Below, piece by piece: positions 7,999 through 15,991 of a stretch of DNA of 64,000 nt; the stretch's first letter is position 1; each line of letters starts with the position of its first letter. The stretch is from Pacificibacter marinus. Lineage in GTDB: Bacteria > Pseudomonadota > Alphaproteobacteria > Rhodobacterales > Rhodobacteraceae. The notes under the pieces were generated by a model, which did not search any database, had not been told where the DNA came from, and saw nothing but the letters and a program-made list of their open reading frames with translations. Both the position numbers and the translations under genes were made by a program. The stretch spans positions 1 through 64,000 of the forward strand of contig NZ_JAHKPK010000028.1 in NCBI RefSeq assembly GCF_018860665.1. The letters are read 5' to 3'.

Positions 7999-8390
7999 GC
8001 CAAATGCCTATCATCAAAACACCTGTGCAGATTGCGCCTTTTGTTGAGGTGTTGGGCGTGGACGGGACCGTTGACTTTTTGCTGGCCTTTGGTGGTGCTG
8101 AATTGGCGTTCTCCAAATCCCCAAGAGAAACGTCTAAGCTCTCGCAACATGTTGGCCACGACAAAGCGAAACAGCTTGGCGTGGCAGCAGCGCGCTTGCC
8201 AACCCGCATTCCGTTGCAAAAGCGTTGGATTGCACAAGTGCTTGACGCGCAGGGCTTGTCTCGTGCAGATATTGCTCGCAGAATGCGTGTGCAGGACAAA
8301 ACAGTGCGGCGGTATCTCAAAGGTGAATACGCGCCGACATCTGAAGAGCGCCAAAGACCGTTCGATGATCGTCAGCCACGATTGATCTAA
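7995..8390 (+). CDS. Mor-like middle/late transcription activator (putative)
   Basis: A 131-residue protein. The first part (residues 10-75) contains a VDGTVDFLLAFGGAEL core resembling the Mor dimerisation region. The second ends in a helix-turn-helix (LSRADIARRMRVQDKTVRRY) after a RIPLQKRWIAQVL helix, as in the Mor/C family. It occupies the position of mor after gemA, as last gene before the early terminator, so it is the likely activator of the late promoters at about 8,445 and 17,490. Assignment rests on motif shape and position. Confidence 0.65.
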   Translation: MSQMPIIKTPVQIAPFVEVLGVDGTVDFLLAFGGAELAFSKSPRETSKLSQHVGHDKAKQLGVAAARLPTRIPLQKRWIAQVLDAQGLSRADIARRMRVQDKTVRRYLKGEYAPTSEERQRPFDDRQPRLI

Positions 8391-8407
8391 CTCAATTGTA
8401 ACATGCC

Positions 8408-8444
8408 ACCCAATACCCCGCCCCCCTTGGCGGGATTTTTTATG
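8408..8444 (+). terminator. Early-operon terminator (first copy of a 37-bp repeat)
   Basis: A strong intrinsic terminator: stem CCCGCC/GGCGGG with a short CCCCTT-type loop, followed by ATTTTTT. It ends the early operon 18 bp after the Mor-like gene. The 37 bp from 8408 to 8444 recur exactly at 17454-17490. Confidence 0.85.
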
Positions 8445-8507
8445 CGCTGTTCACGTTCATTTTAGCCTCAAACATGGGGCAGCGCCCCACATCATTTGGG
8501 GCTATCC
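8445..8507 (+). promoter_or_regulatory. Presumed late promoter before the lysis genes (Mu Plys position)
   Basis: The first gene after the early terminator is the endolysin, as after Plys in Mu. The sequence after the terminator can be aligned with that after the second terminator copy: a TTTTAGCC box at 8460-8467 corresponds to TTTAAGCC at 17507-17514. No good -35 box is visible, as expected for an activator-dependent promoter. A GGGGCAGCGCCCC hairpin (8476-8488) lies close to the ribosome binding site. Confidence 0.35.
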
Positions 8508-9371
8508 ATGAACATTCAAAACCACCTACTGACCAATGCGGCGTTCTTGCCAGCATATTTCACCGGCGGGGAAATCACCCCTGAGATTGTGATCTTGCAC
8601 GACACCGCTGGACGTTTAGACAAAGGCAACTCCGCCACCTATCTCGCCTCTGAGAATGTCGCACGCGCCAGCGTGCATTTCGTGATCGAGGTTGACGGCA
8701 CCATCACGCAAAGCGTGGCTACAAATCGCAAAGCCAACCATGCTGGAAAGTCCAGCTTTCAAGGGCGCGAGTGGTGCAACGGCTTTTCCATTGGCATTGA
8801 GTTGGTCAATCCGGGGCGCATGACCAAGGCTGGCAAATACGGCGTCACTTGGTTTGGCAAGAAATTCGACTTTAGCCTGTTCAATCTGGTGGAAATGACC
8901 ACAGACGCGCATGGCGATGGCGTTTGGATGCCATATGCCCAAGCGCAAATGGACGCGCTGATCTCACTGTTAGAAGTGCTATTTCGCGACATCAAAACCC
9001 TCAAAGACATCACCACACATTGGTATGTCAGCCCCGGTCGCAAAATCGACACCAATCCGCTGTTTCCGCTTGAAGATGTGCGCGCGCGCATCCTTGGCCC
9101 GATTGATCCGGCAGACACAGTTGCCGATGAGGCCTCACAGCCAAACACCAATGACATGGTCGAAATCGATACACGTGGCGGTGCGCTCAACATGCGCCGC
9201 TGGCCTTCTTTTGAGAACAACATTTTGACCGCCATTCCTGACGGCACCGTGGTGCCTGTCTTGCGCACAGGCGCATTCGCAGGCCGCGATTGGCACTGCG
9301 TTTTCTATGACGGCACCGAGGGCTGGATTGTCGCCAGCTACGCCGCCCCCACCATCATCTCAACTCATTAG
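8508..9371 (+). CDS. N-acetylmuramoyl-L-alanine amidase endolysin with SH3 domain
   Basis: A 287-residue endolysin. Residues about 20-200 form an Amidase_2 (T7 lysozyme/PGRP-like) domain with zinc ligands expected at H31 (VILHDTAG), the histidine of THWYVSP and the Asp of KIDTNP. Segments SVHFVIEVDGTITQ and IGIELVNPG are typical. A C-terminal SH3b-like domain follows (GALNMRRWPSFENNI ... GWIVASY), probably for cell-wall binding. There is no signal peptide, so export depends on the holin encoded next. The ATG at 8508 was chosen over an upstream TTG. It cleaves peptidoglycan at lysis. Confidence 0.88.
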   Translation: MNIQNHLLTNAAFLPAYFTGGEITPEIVILHDTAGRLDKGNSATYLASENVARASVHFVIEVDGTITQSVATNRKANHAGKSSFQGREWCNGFSIGIELVNPGRMTKAGKYGVTWFGKKFDFSLFNLVEMTTDAHGDGVWMPYAQAQMDALISLLEVLFRDIKTLKDITTHWYVSPGRKIDTNPLFPLEDVRARILGPIDPADTVADEASQPNTNDMVEIDTRGGALNMRRWPSFENNILTAIPDGTVVPVLRTGAFAGRDWHCVFYDGTEGWIVASYAAPTIISTH

Positions 9372-9382
9372 AAAGGTTCACC

Positions 9383-9769
9383 ATGAACGCTCTACTCGAC
9401 CAAGTCTTCGCACAGTTTCTGCCCCTCATTTTGCAGGGCATTTCCGCTTTACTTGGAGTGCTTTTGATCCAAGGTGCGGGCATCGCCAAAGCGCGCTGGG
9501 GCATTGAGATCGAAGCCACGCATCGCGACGCGCTGCATTCTGCTTTGATGTCAGGCATTCGCGCTGCCCTTGAACGGGGCGATGATCGAACCGCAGCCAT
9601 CACATCCGCCATTCACCACGCAACCCAAAGTGTGCCGGACGCGATTTCAGCGCTCAATCCATCAACGGGGGTTCTGCAATCTATTGCCGAGGCCAAGCTG
9701 CGCGAGGTGGCGGCGCAAGCCACATCACTGGCTGGTGAGACATTCACGTCCTCGCGCACCCAAGGTTAA
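9383..9769 (+). CDS. Holin, LLH-like
   Basis: A 128-residue protein with one N-terminal hydrophobic segment (residues about 8-33, FLPLILQGISALLGVLLIQG) followed by a long amphipathic and helical cytoplasmic part. This matches the phage holin LLH (superfamily 6) layout. It directly follows the endolysin with a good ribosome binding site (gaaaggttcaccATG). It would permeabilise the inner membrane to release the leaderless amidase. Confidence 0.65.
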   Translation: MNALLDQVFAQFLPLILQGISALLGVLLIQGAGIAKARWGIEIEATHRDALHSALMSGIRAALERGDDRTAAITSAIHHATQSVPDAISALNPSTGVLQSIAEAKLREVAAQATSLAGETFTSSRTQG

Positions 9770-9846
9770 ACGCCGCCTAAACACAGACAGCGAGGCTCAC
9801 ATTCATGGGCATCGCTTCACTACAAAATCCATAGAAAGACGTACGC

Positions 9847-10278
9847 ATGACATTGGTCGACCTCATATCCCAAGCGAATTCCATTTTTGGGTTTGCCGTC
9901 CTTTTGGTGACCACCGCCGCAGGTTTGGTGATTTGGATACGCAAAAGCATGAAGGCCGTGGCAACCGAAGTCAGCAAAGCGGTTTTGGCCAGCATGGCCG
10001 CCATGGATGTTCGCATCGATGTGGTTGAGGCCGCCAGTACAGATCAAACCAAGAAACTCGAAACGGTTGAGCGCGCGGTGGCCAATCTCGGTGCTCGCAT
10101 GCAGACCGCAGAAACCACCATCAGCGCCCTGCCAACCAGCAAAGACATCCATCAATTGGCTTTGGCCATGACGCGGATCGAGGGCGACATCGGCAAACTC
10201 GACGAGCGTTTAAAGCCCATCGGTGCCATCGCCACACGCCTGCAAGAATTTCAACTGGAAAACGGAGCGCAAAAATGA
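9847..10278 (+). CDS. DUF2730-like membrane-anchored coiled-coil protein (Mu gp25 position)
   Basis: A 143-residue protein with one N-terminal membrane segment (FGFAVLLVTTAAGLVIWI), then a long heptad-rich helix with repeated LETVERAVANLGARMQTAE and TRIEGDIGKLDERLK patterns. DUF2730 proteins occur at this site in Mu-like phages. An N-in membrane anchor with a long coiled coil is compatible with an i-spanin-like role, but this is inference. It overlaps the next gene by four bases. Confidence 0.65.
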   Translation: MTLVDLISQANSIFGFAVLLVTTAAGLVIWIRKSMKAVATEVSKAVLASMAAMDVRIDVVEAASTDQTKKLETVERAVANLGARMQTAETTISALPTSKDIHQLALAMTRIEGDIGKLDERLKPIGAIATRLQEFQLENGAQK

Positions 10279-10580
10279 CCACCAGCATGGCACAATTGAT
10301 GCGCGAACAAGCGCGCTTGATCATTCTAAAGGCTCTGCTCAGCCAAAACGATGAACGTCTCAACAGTGATCTCATGGTCCATGAACTGGCACGTTTTGGC
10401 ATCAGCAAAGACCGCGCTTGGGTCCATGGCGAGCTGGATTATCTCGAAGACATGGGGGCAATCGTTGTCAAAAGCATTGGCTCGGTCAAAGTGGCAGAAC
10501 TGGCCCAAACAGGTCATCGCCATTTGACGCGCCAGATCACCATTGAAGGCGTTCAGCGCCCCACACGGCCCGGTGCCTGA
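10275..10580 (+). CDS. VpaChn25_0724-like phage protein (Mu gp26 family)
   Basis: A 101-residue winged-helix-like protein: REQARLIILKALLSQNDERL, then an HELARFGISKDRAWVHGELD recognition-type helix and a DMGAIVVKSIGS beta wing. This family is conserved between the gp25- and gp27-like genes of Mu-like phages. It may take part in packaging control, but no function has been shown to my knowledge. The start overlaps the preceding stop. Confidence 0.75.
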   Translation: MTTSMAQLMREQARLIILKALLSQNDERLNSDLMVHELARFGISKDRAWVHGELDYLEDMGAIVVKSIGSVKVAELAQTGHRHLTRQITIEGVQRPTRPGA

Positions 10581-10581
10581 T

Positions 10582-11190
10582 ATGGCCAAAGCAAGCAAAC
10601 CCAAAGGCTCCAAAGGTCGCGGTCGTCTGTCGTTGATCGATCAAATGCCAGATGAGTGCGATCCCATCATCACATGGGCCGCATCTGAGTTGTCGGATCG
10701 CGAAAAGACCCAAACCGACATCTACGCTGAATTTGTTCAGCGCTGCGAAGAGTTGATGGCCGCGCATCGCGGCGAGCTGGAGTTTGATATTCCCAGCTTT
10801 TCCTCATTCAATCGCTATTCCATGCGCCAAGCCAAAATGACCCGCCGTATGGATGAAACCCGCCAGATTGTGTCGGCCCTGTCAGATGGTTTTGATGCCA
10901 AAGACAGTGATGACCTGACGATCATGGCTGCCGAGACGCTAAAGTCTCTGATCTTCCACATGCTCGCCGATACAGATGCCGACGACGCAGACGCCAAAGA
11001 TGTGATGCATATGGCATCTGCCTTTCGTCAGTCCGTGCAAGCACAATCCATGTCCACAGCGCGCCGCCAGCAGGTCGAGGAATTTGAAGCCAAAGCGGGC
11101 AAGGCTGTTGAAGCCGTCGCAAAAGCGCGCGGCCTGACAAAGGAAACCAGCGACGCGATCCTAGAAGAATTCTTGGGCGTCAAACTATGA
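10582..11190 (+). CDS. DUF3486 protein, likely small terminase subunit (Mu gp27 family)
   Basis: A 202-residue protein starting MAKASKPKGSKGRGRLSLID. The DUF3486 pattern (DQMPDECDPIITWAASEL, then SFSSFNRYSMRQAKMTRRM) contains a putative DNA-binding helical part and is followed by long helices. In Mu, gp27 is considered the small terminase partner of gp28 and recognises the packaging site. The ATG at 10582 lies 2 bp after the preceding gene; an in-frame ATG 39 bp upstream would overlap it. Confidence 0.8.
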   Translation: MAKASKPKGSKGRGRLSLIDQMPDECDPIITWAASELSDREKTQTDIYAEFVQRCEELMAAHRGELEFDIPSFSSFNRYSMRQAKMTRRMDETRQIVSALSDGFDAKDSDDLTIMAAETLKSLIFHMLADTDADDADAKDVMHMASAFRQSVQAQSMSTARRQQVEEFEAKAGKAVEAVAKARGLTKETSDAILEEFLGVKL

Positions 11191-11221
11191 GCGCCGCCAT
11201 CCATAAGCTTGGAGACGCGTG

Positions 11222-12928
11222 ATGCCTGACGGTACTGTCATGACCCAAGCCGAATGGGAGGCCATGCGTCTTGAGGCGATGGACGCCATTCCAGATGTCA
11301 TTGCCCAAGTCGGTCAAACCAAAGCCTTGCTGCCCTATCAGCAAGGCGTCGTTGGCTTGCTCAACTCAGTTGGCACGCAAGTGCTATTTGTTGAAAAGTC
11401 ACGCCGTATTGGTCTCACGTGGGGTCTTGCGGCCTATGCCGTCCACCGCGCCGGTCGCCAAAAAGGCGCAGGCGGCATGGATGTGATGTACATCTCCTAC
11501 AGCAAAGAGATGACGCGTGAGTTTGTCGATGCCTGCGCCATGTGGGCGCGCGCCTTCTCATCTGCGGCGATGGCTGAAGAAGAATGCCTGTTTGAAGAAG
11601 GCGACCATGAGGGCGACAAAGCCATTCAAGCCTTCCGCATTCGCTTTGCCTCCGGTTTTGAAATCATGGCGCTCAGCTCTGCCCCGCGCGGCTTGCGCGG
11701 TAAGCAAGGCGTCGTGATCATCGACGAGGCCGCGTTCGTGGACAATCTCGACACGCTCATCGAGGCGGCCATGGCCTTCTTGATGTGGGGCGGTCAGGTT
11801 GTTGTCTGTTCCACCCATTTTGGTGTCGACAACACCTTTAACACCAACATCCAAGACATATTGGCCGAGCGAAAGCCCGGTCACCATGTGCGCATCGATC
11901 TGGATCAAGCCATCACCGATGGGCTCTATGAGCGCATCTGCCTGATCAAAGGCCTTGAGTGGTCGGTTGAGGCCGAAGCCTCTTGGCGACAAGACATCAT
12001 CAATTTCTATGGCGACAGTGCCGATCAAGAGCTGTTTTGTGTGCCCAGCCTGTCCACCGGATCGTGGCTGGCCGCACCACTGATCGAAGCGCGGATGACG
12101 ATTGATAAGCCTGTCATCACGCTCGACTTGCCCAAAGACTATCTGCAGCGCTCAAAGCTGGACCAAAACATCTTGATGGCTCCGTTTTATGAGCAGATCG
12201 AAGAAGAGCTGGGCAAGCTCGACATGGACCTGCGCTATGCACTTGGGTTTGACTTTGCCCGCGTCGCCGATCTGTCCGTGCTGCCTGTCTTGGCTATTGA
12301 GCCGAACATGAACCGCTCCGAGATGCTGTGTTTGGAAATGCGCGGCGTGCCCGGCGACGAGCAGAAAAAGGCCGTTGGCATGGTCATGGAACACCTGCGG
12401 ACCCGTTTGGTCGGTGCTGCCTTTGATGCCACCGGCATGGGCTGGACCGTGGCCGAAGACATGGGCCGCAAGTTTGGCCTGCGCGAGACCGAAGACGGTT
12501 CAGGTTTGGTTTGGGCGATCAAGTTCACAGAGGACTGGTACCGGATCAATATGCCGCCGCTGAAATCCGCTTTCGAGGACGGATCGCTGCAATTGATCAA
12601 AAGCGATGACCACACGTCTGACCTGCGCGTGGTCAAACTGCTGCGTGGCATTCCGCGCGTTCCCACTGTGCGCGAAGGCGAGACTGGCAAAAAGCGCCAT
12701 GGTGACTTCGCCATCGGGCTTGCCTTGGCGCATTTTGCCACGCGGATGCGCTGGTCTGAATACGGATATCGCCCTGTGCCGCACAGAACCGCGCCGCACC
12801 AATCCAACAATCACTCCACCAACCACTCCGATGGTCGCTTGAACATGCGCCCGAACCACGATGACGACCGCCGACAGCGTGGCCAATTCGACGGCCCGCT
12901 TGGGGCGCGCATTCGGGGCGGAATTTGA
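11222..12928 (+). CDS. Terminase large subunit (Mu gp28-like)
   Basis: A 568-residue packaging ATPase/nuclease. The ATPase half shows a Walker-A-like EKSRRIGLTWG near residue 60 and Walker B GVVIIDEAAFVDN near residue 165, followed by the coupling motif VVVCSTHFG. The C-terminal RNase-H-like nuclease starts at GFDFARVADLSV and has further acidic residues at AAFDATGMGW. It cuts and pumps phage DNA into the prohead by the headful mechanism, together with flanking host DNA in Mu-like phages. Start at 11222 has a GGAGA ribosome binding site. The last 40 residues are polar and rich in His, Asn and Arg. Confidence 0.92.
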   Translation: MPDGTVMTQAEWEAMRLEAMDAIPDVIAQVGQTKALLPYQQGVVGLLNSVGTQVLFVEKSRRIGLTWGLAAYAVHRAGRQKGAGGMDVMYISYSKEMTREFVDACAMWARAFSSAAMAEEECLFEEGDHEGDKAIQAFRIRFASGFEIMALSSAPRGLRGKQGVVIIDEAAFVDNLDTLIEAAMAFLMWGGQVVVCSTHFGVDNTFNTNIQDILAERKPGHHVRIDLDQAITDGLYERICLIKGLEWSVEAEASWRQDIINFYGDSADQELFCVPSLSTGSWLAAPLIEARMTIDKPVITLDLPKDYLQRSKLDQNILMAPFYEQIEEELGKLDMDLRYALGFDFARVADLSVLPVLAIEPNMNRSEMLCLEMRGVPGDEQKKAVGMVMEHLRTRLVGAAFDATGMGWTVAEDMGRKFGLRETEDGSGLVWAIKFTEDWYRINMPPLKSAFEDGSLQLIKSDDHTSDLRVVKLLRGIPRVPTVREGETGKKRHGDFAIGLALAHFATRMRWSEYGYRPVPHRTAPHQSNNHSTNHSDGRLNMRPNHDDDRRQRGQFDGPLGARIRGGI

Positions 12929-12965
12929 TGATTAATGGCCATTTAACACCGAACAGGATGCGAAC

Positions 12966-14612
12966 ATGAAACGACCACAACTCCTAGATCGCTTTGGTCG
13001 CCCTATTCAGCGCAATGTGCTGACCAAAGAGGTCTCAGCCGCAACCATCGGCGGGGTGCGCAGTCCTGTGTCGGGCTATCCCGCCGATGGGTTGGACCCC
13101 GTGCGGCTGGCCAGTATTTTGCGCGCCGCCGATCAAGGTGATCCCGTGCAGTTCTTGGAGCTGGCTGAGATCATCGAGGAGCGCGACATGCATTATCTTG
13201 GCGTCATCGGCACCCGCAAACGCTCTGTCAGCCAAATCCCGATCACCGTCAAAGCGGCCTCAGATAAGCCTGAGGACGTCAAAAAAGCGGAAATGGTGCA
13301 AGAATGGCTGGAACGCGGGGAATTGATCGAAGAGCTGTTCGATATTCTGGACGCTGTCGGCAAGGGATACAGCTTCACAGAAATCTTGTGGGACAGCTCG
13401 ATGGGGCAATGGCGGCCTGACAAATTGGAATACCGCGACCCGCGCTGGTTCCGGTTCAACCGTCATGATTTCAAAACACCGATGCAATTGGATGATTATG
13501 GCCAAGAAAAGCCCCTTGATGCGTTCAAGTTCATCTTTGCACAGGTGAAAGCCAAATCCGGCCTGCCCATTCGCTCTGGTTTGGCCCGCGCCGCAACATG
13601 GGGCTACTTGTTCAAGAAATACACCGAACGTGATTGGGCGATCTTTACGCAGACCTATGGCCAGCCTTTGCGGGTTGGCAAATGGGGTGAAGGCGCATCT
13701 GAAGCGGACAAGAACACCCTGTTTGATGCTGTTGCAAATATTGCAGGCGATTGCGCCGCCATCATTCCTGACAGCATGACCATCGATTTTGTCGAAGCTA
13801 AAAGCGCCAATGCGTCGAGTGATCTCTATCTCAACCGCGTTGAGCATCTTGATCAGCAAATCTCGAAAGCTGTGCTTGGCCAGACCGGCACGACCGATGC
13901 CGTTGTCGGCGGGCTTGGGTCCGGCAAAGAACATCGTCAGGTGCAAGAAGACATCGAGCGCGCCGATGCGGGCACTTTGGCGGCCATTCTCAACCGCGAT
14001 TTGATCCGCCCGTGGATGGATTTGGAATTTGGCCCACAAGAGGCCTACCCAACGCTGGTGATTGCACGCCCTGAGCAAGAAGATCTCAAAACTGAATCCG
14101 AAATCGTCGGCAATCTGTTCAAGATCGGCCTGCCTTTGAAAACAGAACAGCTCTATGCCAAGTTCGGATATGAAAAACCCAAAGCCACAGACGAGATCTT
14201 GGGGCAAATCTCCCCAAATGGCGATGCACCTGCAAATGCGGGCGATGGTGGCAAACAGACTTCAAAAATTAAACGGTTTTTAGAACCCATTAAATACCCT
14301 AAGCCCGAACAGGGTACACAGACCGCCCAACAGGCTTTGCAGGCCTCACAGGGCGATTTTTCTGCAGTGGACGATTTAGGCGTTCTCGCTGATCAATTGC
14401 AAAACACAGCGCGGCCTCAAATCACGGCCATGATGGGTCAGATTGAAGCGATGATGGTCGAGGCAAATTCGCTCGAAGAGTTCCGCGCCATGATGCTGGC
14501 TGGATTTGGCGAGATCGACACCAGCGGGTTTGAGGCGATGATGGCGCAAGCGCTGACCTCAAGCTTTGCCGGGGGCCATTTGGCCGTTGAAGAGGAAAGC
14601 CGCGATGCCTGA
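12966..14612 (+). CDS. Portal protein, DUF935 family (Mu gp29-like)
   Basis: A 548-residue portal subunit, expected as a ring at the head-tail vertex. DUF935 signatures include LDPVRLASILRAADQGDPVQ, HYLGVIGTRKRSVSQ and ERDWAIFTQTYGQPLRVG. The C-terminal about 130 residues are more variable, rich in Gln and Ala, and probably form the barrel/clip. It is between terminase and gpF as in Mu. The preceding terminase ends 37 bp upstream and the following gene overlaps by 8 bp. Confidence 0.93.
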   Translation: MKRPQLLDRFGRPIQRNVLTKEVSAATIGGVRSPVSGYPADGLDPVRLASILRAADQGDPVQFLELAEIIEERDMHYLGVIGTRKRSVSQIPITVKAASDKPEDVKKAEMVQEWLERGELIEELFDILDAVGKGYSFTEILWDSSMGQWRPDKLEYRDPRWFRFNRHDFKTPMQLDDYGQEKPLDAFKFIFAQVKAKSGLPIRSGLARAATWGYLFKKYTERDWAIFTQTYGQPLRVGKWGEGASEADKNTLFDAVANIAGDCAAIIPDSMTIDFVEAKSANASSDLYLNRVEHLDQQISKAVLGQTGTTDAVVGGLGSGKEHRQVQEDIERADAGTLAAILNRDLIRPWMDLEFGPQEAYPTLVIARPEQEDLKTESEIVGNLFKIGLPLKTEQLYAKFGYEKPKATDEILGQISPNGDAPANAGDGGKQTSKIKRFLEPIKYPKPEQGTQTAQQALQASQGDFSAVDDLGVLADQLQNTARPQITAMMGQIEAMMVEANSLEEFRAMMLAGFGEIDTSGFEAMMAQALTSSFAGGHLAVEEESRDA

Positions 14613-15417
14613 CACCCTCGCCAATGTGTTTCGCCAGCCGTTCTCGGCGCAGTTGACGGCGTTTCGTCTGCGCTTGTTGCAGCTCGTGCCAACGTTTGCT
14701 TGGGATGACCTTATAGCGGCACAGCATGATCGCGCATTTATGGTGGCTGGCGCAACGAAAGCCGATCTTTTGGCTGATTTGGCCGCTGCCGTCGAAAAGG
14801 CCATCGCCGAGGGCACCACGTTCGAGACCTTCAAGCAAGATTTCCGCAACACAGTGCAGCGCCATGGTTGGCATGGCTGGACCGGCGAAGGCACCAAGCG
14901 CGGCGAAGAATGGCGCATGCGGGTGATCTACGACACCAATCTGCAGACCACTTATATGGCCGGTCGCCACGCGCAGCTCATTACGGGCAATTATCCGTTC
15001 TGGGTCTATCGTCACGGCGGTTCCTATGATCCACGCCCGCAGCACTTGGCTTGGGATGGTTTGATCCTGCCGTCCGATCATCCGTTTTGGCGCTCGCATT
15101 TCCCGCCAAATGATTGGGGCTGTTCGTGTCGCGTCTTTGGCGCGCGCTCTGAGGCCGGTGCGCGTCGCGTTGGCGGTAAGCCCGAAGTCCAGCTTGGCAC
15201 AAACTGGGCCGCGCCCCTCCCCAAGACCGGCGCTCCAGCAGGCGTTGGCAAGGGTTGGGACTATGCCCCCGGTGCAAGTGTTTCGGATTTGATCAACGCG
15301 CTGTCGGGTAAAGTTGGCAACTGGCCGCCTGAGTTGGCCGAGGCGTTTTTGAAGTCCTTGCCTGAGGATCAACGCGCAGCGCTTGTAAATGCGGCCAAGG
15401 GCAAGGGAGTCGATTGA
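14605..15417 (+). CDS. Minor head protein, gpF/SPP1 gp7-like head morphogenesis protein
   Basis: A 270-residue protein of the Mu gpF/phage head morphogenesis family. The family core is visible as VIYDTNLQTTYMAGRHAQL and then HLAWDGLILPSDHPFWRSHF and PPNDWGCSCRVFG, with the characteristic Trp and Cys residues. It is needed for prohead assembly and DNA injection in Mu. The chosen ATG (14605) overlaps the portal stop; an upstream in-frame start would lie deep in the portal gene. The last base overlaps the next ATG. Confidence 0.9.
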   Translation: MPDTLANVFRQPFSAQLTAFRLRLLQLVPTFAWDDLIAAQHDRAFMVAGATKADLLADLAAAVEKAIAEGTTFETFKQDFRNTVQRHGWHGWTGEGTKRGEEWRMRVIYDTNLQTTYMAGRHAQLITGNYPFWVYRHGGSYDPRPQHLAWDGLILPSDHPFWRSHFPPNDWGCSCRVFGARSEAGARRVGGKPEVQLGTNWAAPLPKTGAPAGVGKGWDYAPGASVSDLINALSGKVGNWPPELAEAFLKSLPEDQRAALVNAAKGKGVD

Positions 15418-15884
15418 TGCGCGTTGAGATCACCGAAGACACCATCACAACAGGGCTGGCCCGCGTTGCCGCCGCTTTGGGCGACATGTCTGAGCCGATG
15501 GACGAAATTGGGCAGTTGATGGTCGCCTCGACGCAGGATCGAATTGAGGCAGGCGTTGATGTTGACGACAAACCCTTTGCCGCGCGTTCTGCCACCACGA
15601 TTGCACGCTACGGCAAGCTTGGCCTGAAATACGGCGCGCCGCTCAATCAATCGCGCCGCATGCGCAAAGGCATCGCGCATAATTCGGGACCGGACTGGAT
15701 GGAAGTCGGATCAAACGCCATCCAAGCCGCCGTTATGCAGTTCGGGGCCGCCAAAGGCTCGCTCGGCAGCGGCGCACCATGGGGCAACATCCCCGCCCGC
15801 GCGTTCCTGGGCGTGTCGGATGAAGACCGCACAAAGATACATGAGACGATTGAAGAGTGGTTGGCAAAAATAATTGTTCGATGA
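15417..15884 (+). CDS. Phage virion morphogenesis protein (Mu gpG-like tail completion)
   Basis: A 155-residue protein of the phage virion morphogenesis (gpG/gpS) family: an N-terminal DMSEPMDEIGQLMVASTQDR helix, then GAPLNQSRRMRKGIAHN and a C-terminal GNIPARAFLGVSDEDRTKI motif. It acts at the head-tail junction. ATG (15417) overlaps the gpF stop by one base. It is the last gene before the AT-rich ATPase insertion; in Mu the next gene would be the protease I. Confidence 0.87.
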   Translation: MRVEITEDTITTGLARVAAALGDMSEPMDEIGQLMVASTQDRIEAGVDVDDKPFAARSATTIARYGKLGLKYGAPLNQSRRMRKGIAHNSGPDWMEVGSNAIQAAVMQFGAAKGSLGSGAPWGNIPARAFLGVSDEDRTKIHETIEEWLAKIIVR

Positions 15885-15915
15885 TGCGCTGAAATGGTAC
15901 GCTAAAGGAGGCTTT

Positions 15916-15978
15916 ATGCCTAAATCAATTATAGCTTGCATACCACAATCCTTACATGTGTTATTCAGAAATTGGTAA
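15916..15978 (+). CDS. Short leader ORF before the inserted ATPase gene
   Basis: A 20-codon reading frame (begins MPKSIIACIPQSLHV) with a very strong ribosome binding site: AGGAGG at 15906-15911, 4 bp before the ATG. It ends 13 bp before the ATPase ATG at 15992. The latter has no strong site of its own, so translation of the leader may be coupled to the ATPase. It is very short, and conservation cannot be checked here. Confidence 0.4.
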   Translation: MPKSIIACIPQSLHVLFRNW

Positions 15979-15991
15979 ATGGGTTGAAAAC

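Noticed and set aside
13260-14207. 315-codon minus-strand frame opposite the portal gene
   Set aside because: Antisense to a well-recognised DUF935 portal protein; no family resemblance and no start signal.
15956-15991. Upstream in-frame ATG for the ATPase
   Set aside because: It overlaps the strongly initiated leader ORF, has no ribosome binding site, and the recognisable NPF/VGRE start begins after 15992. It remains an alternative.
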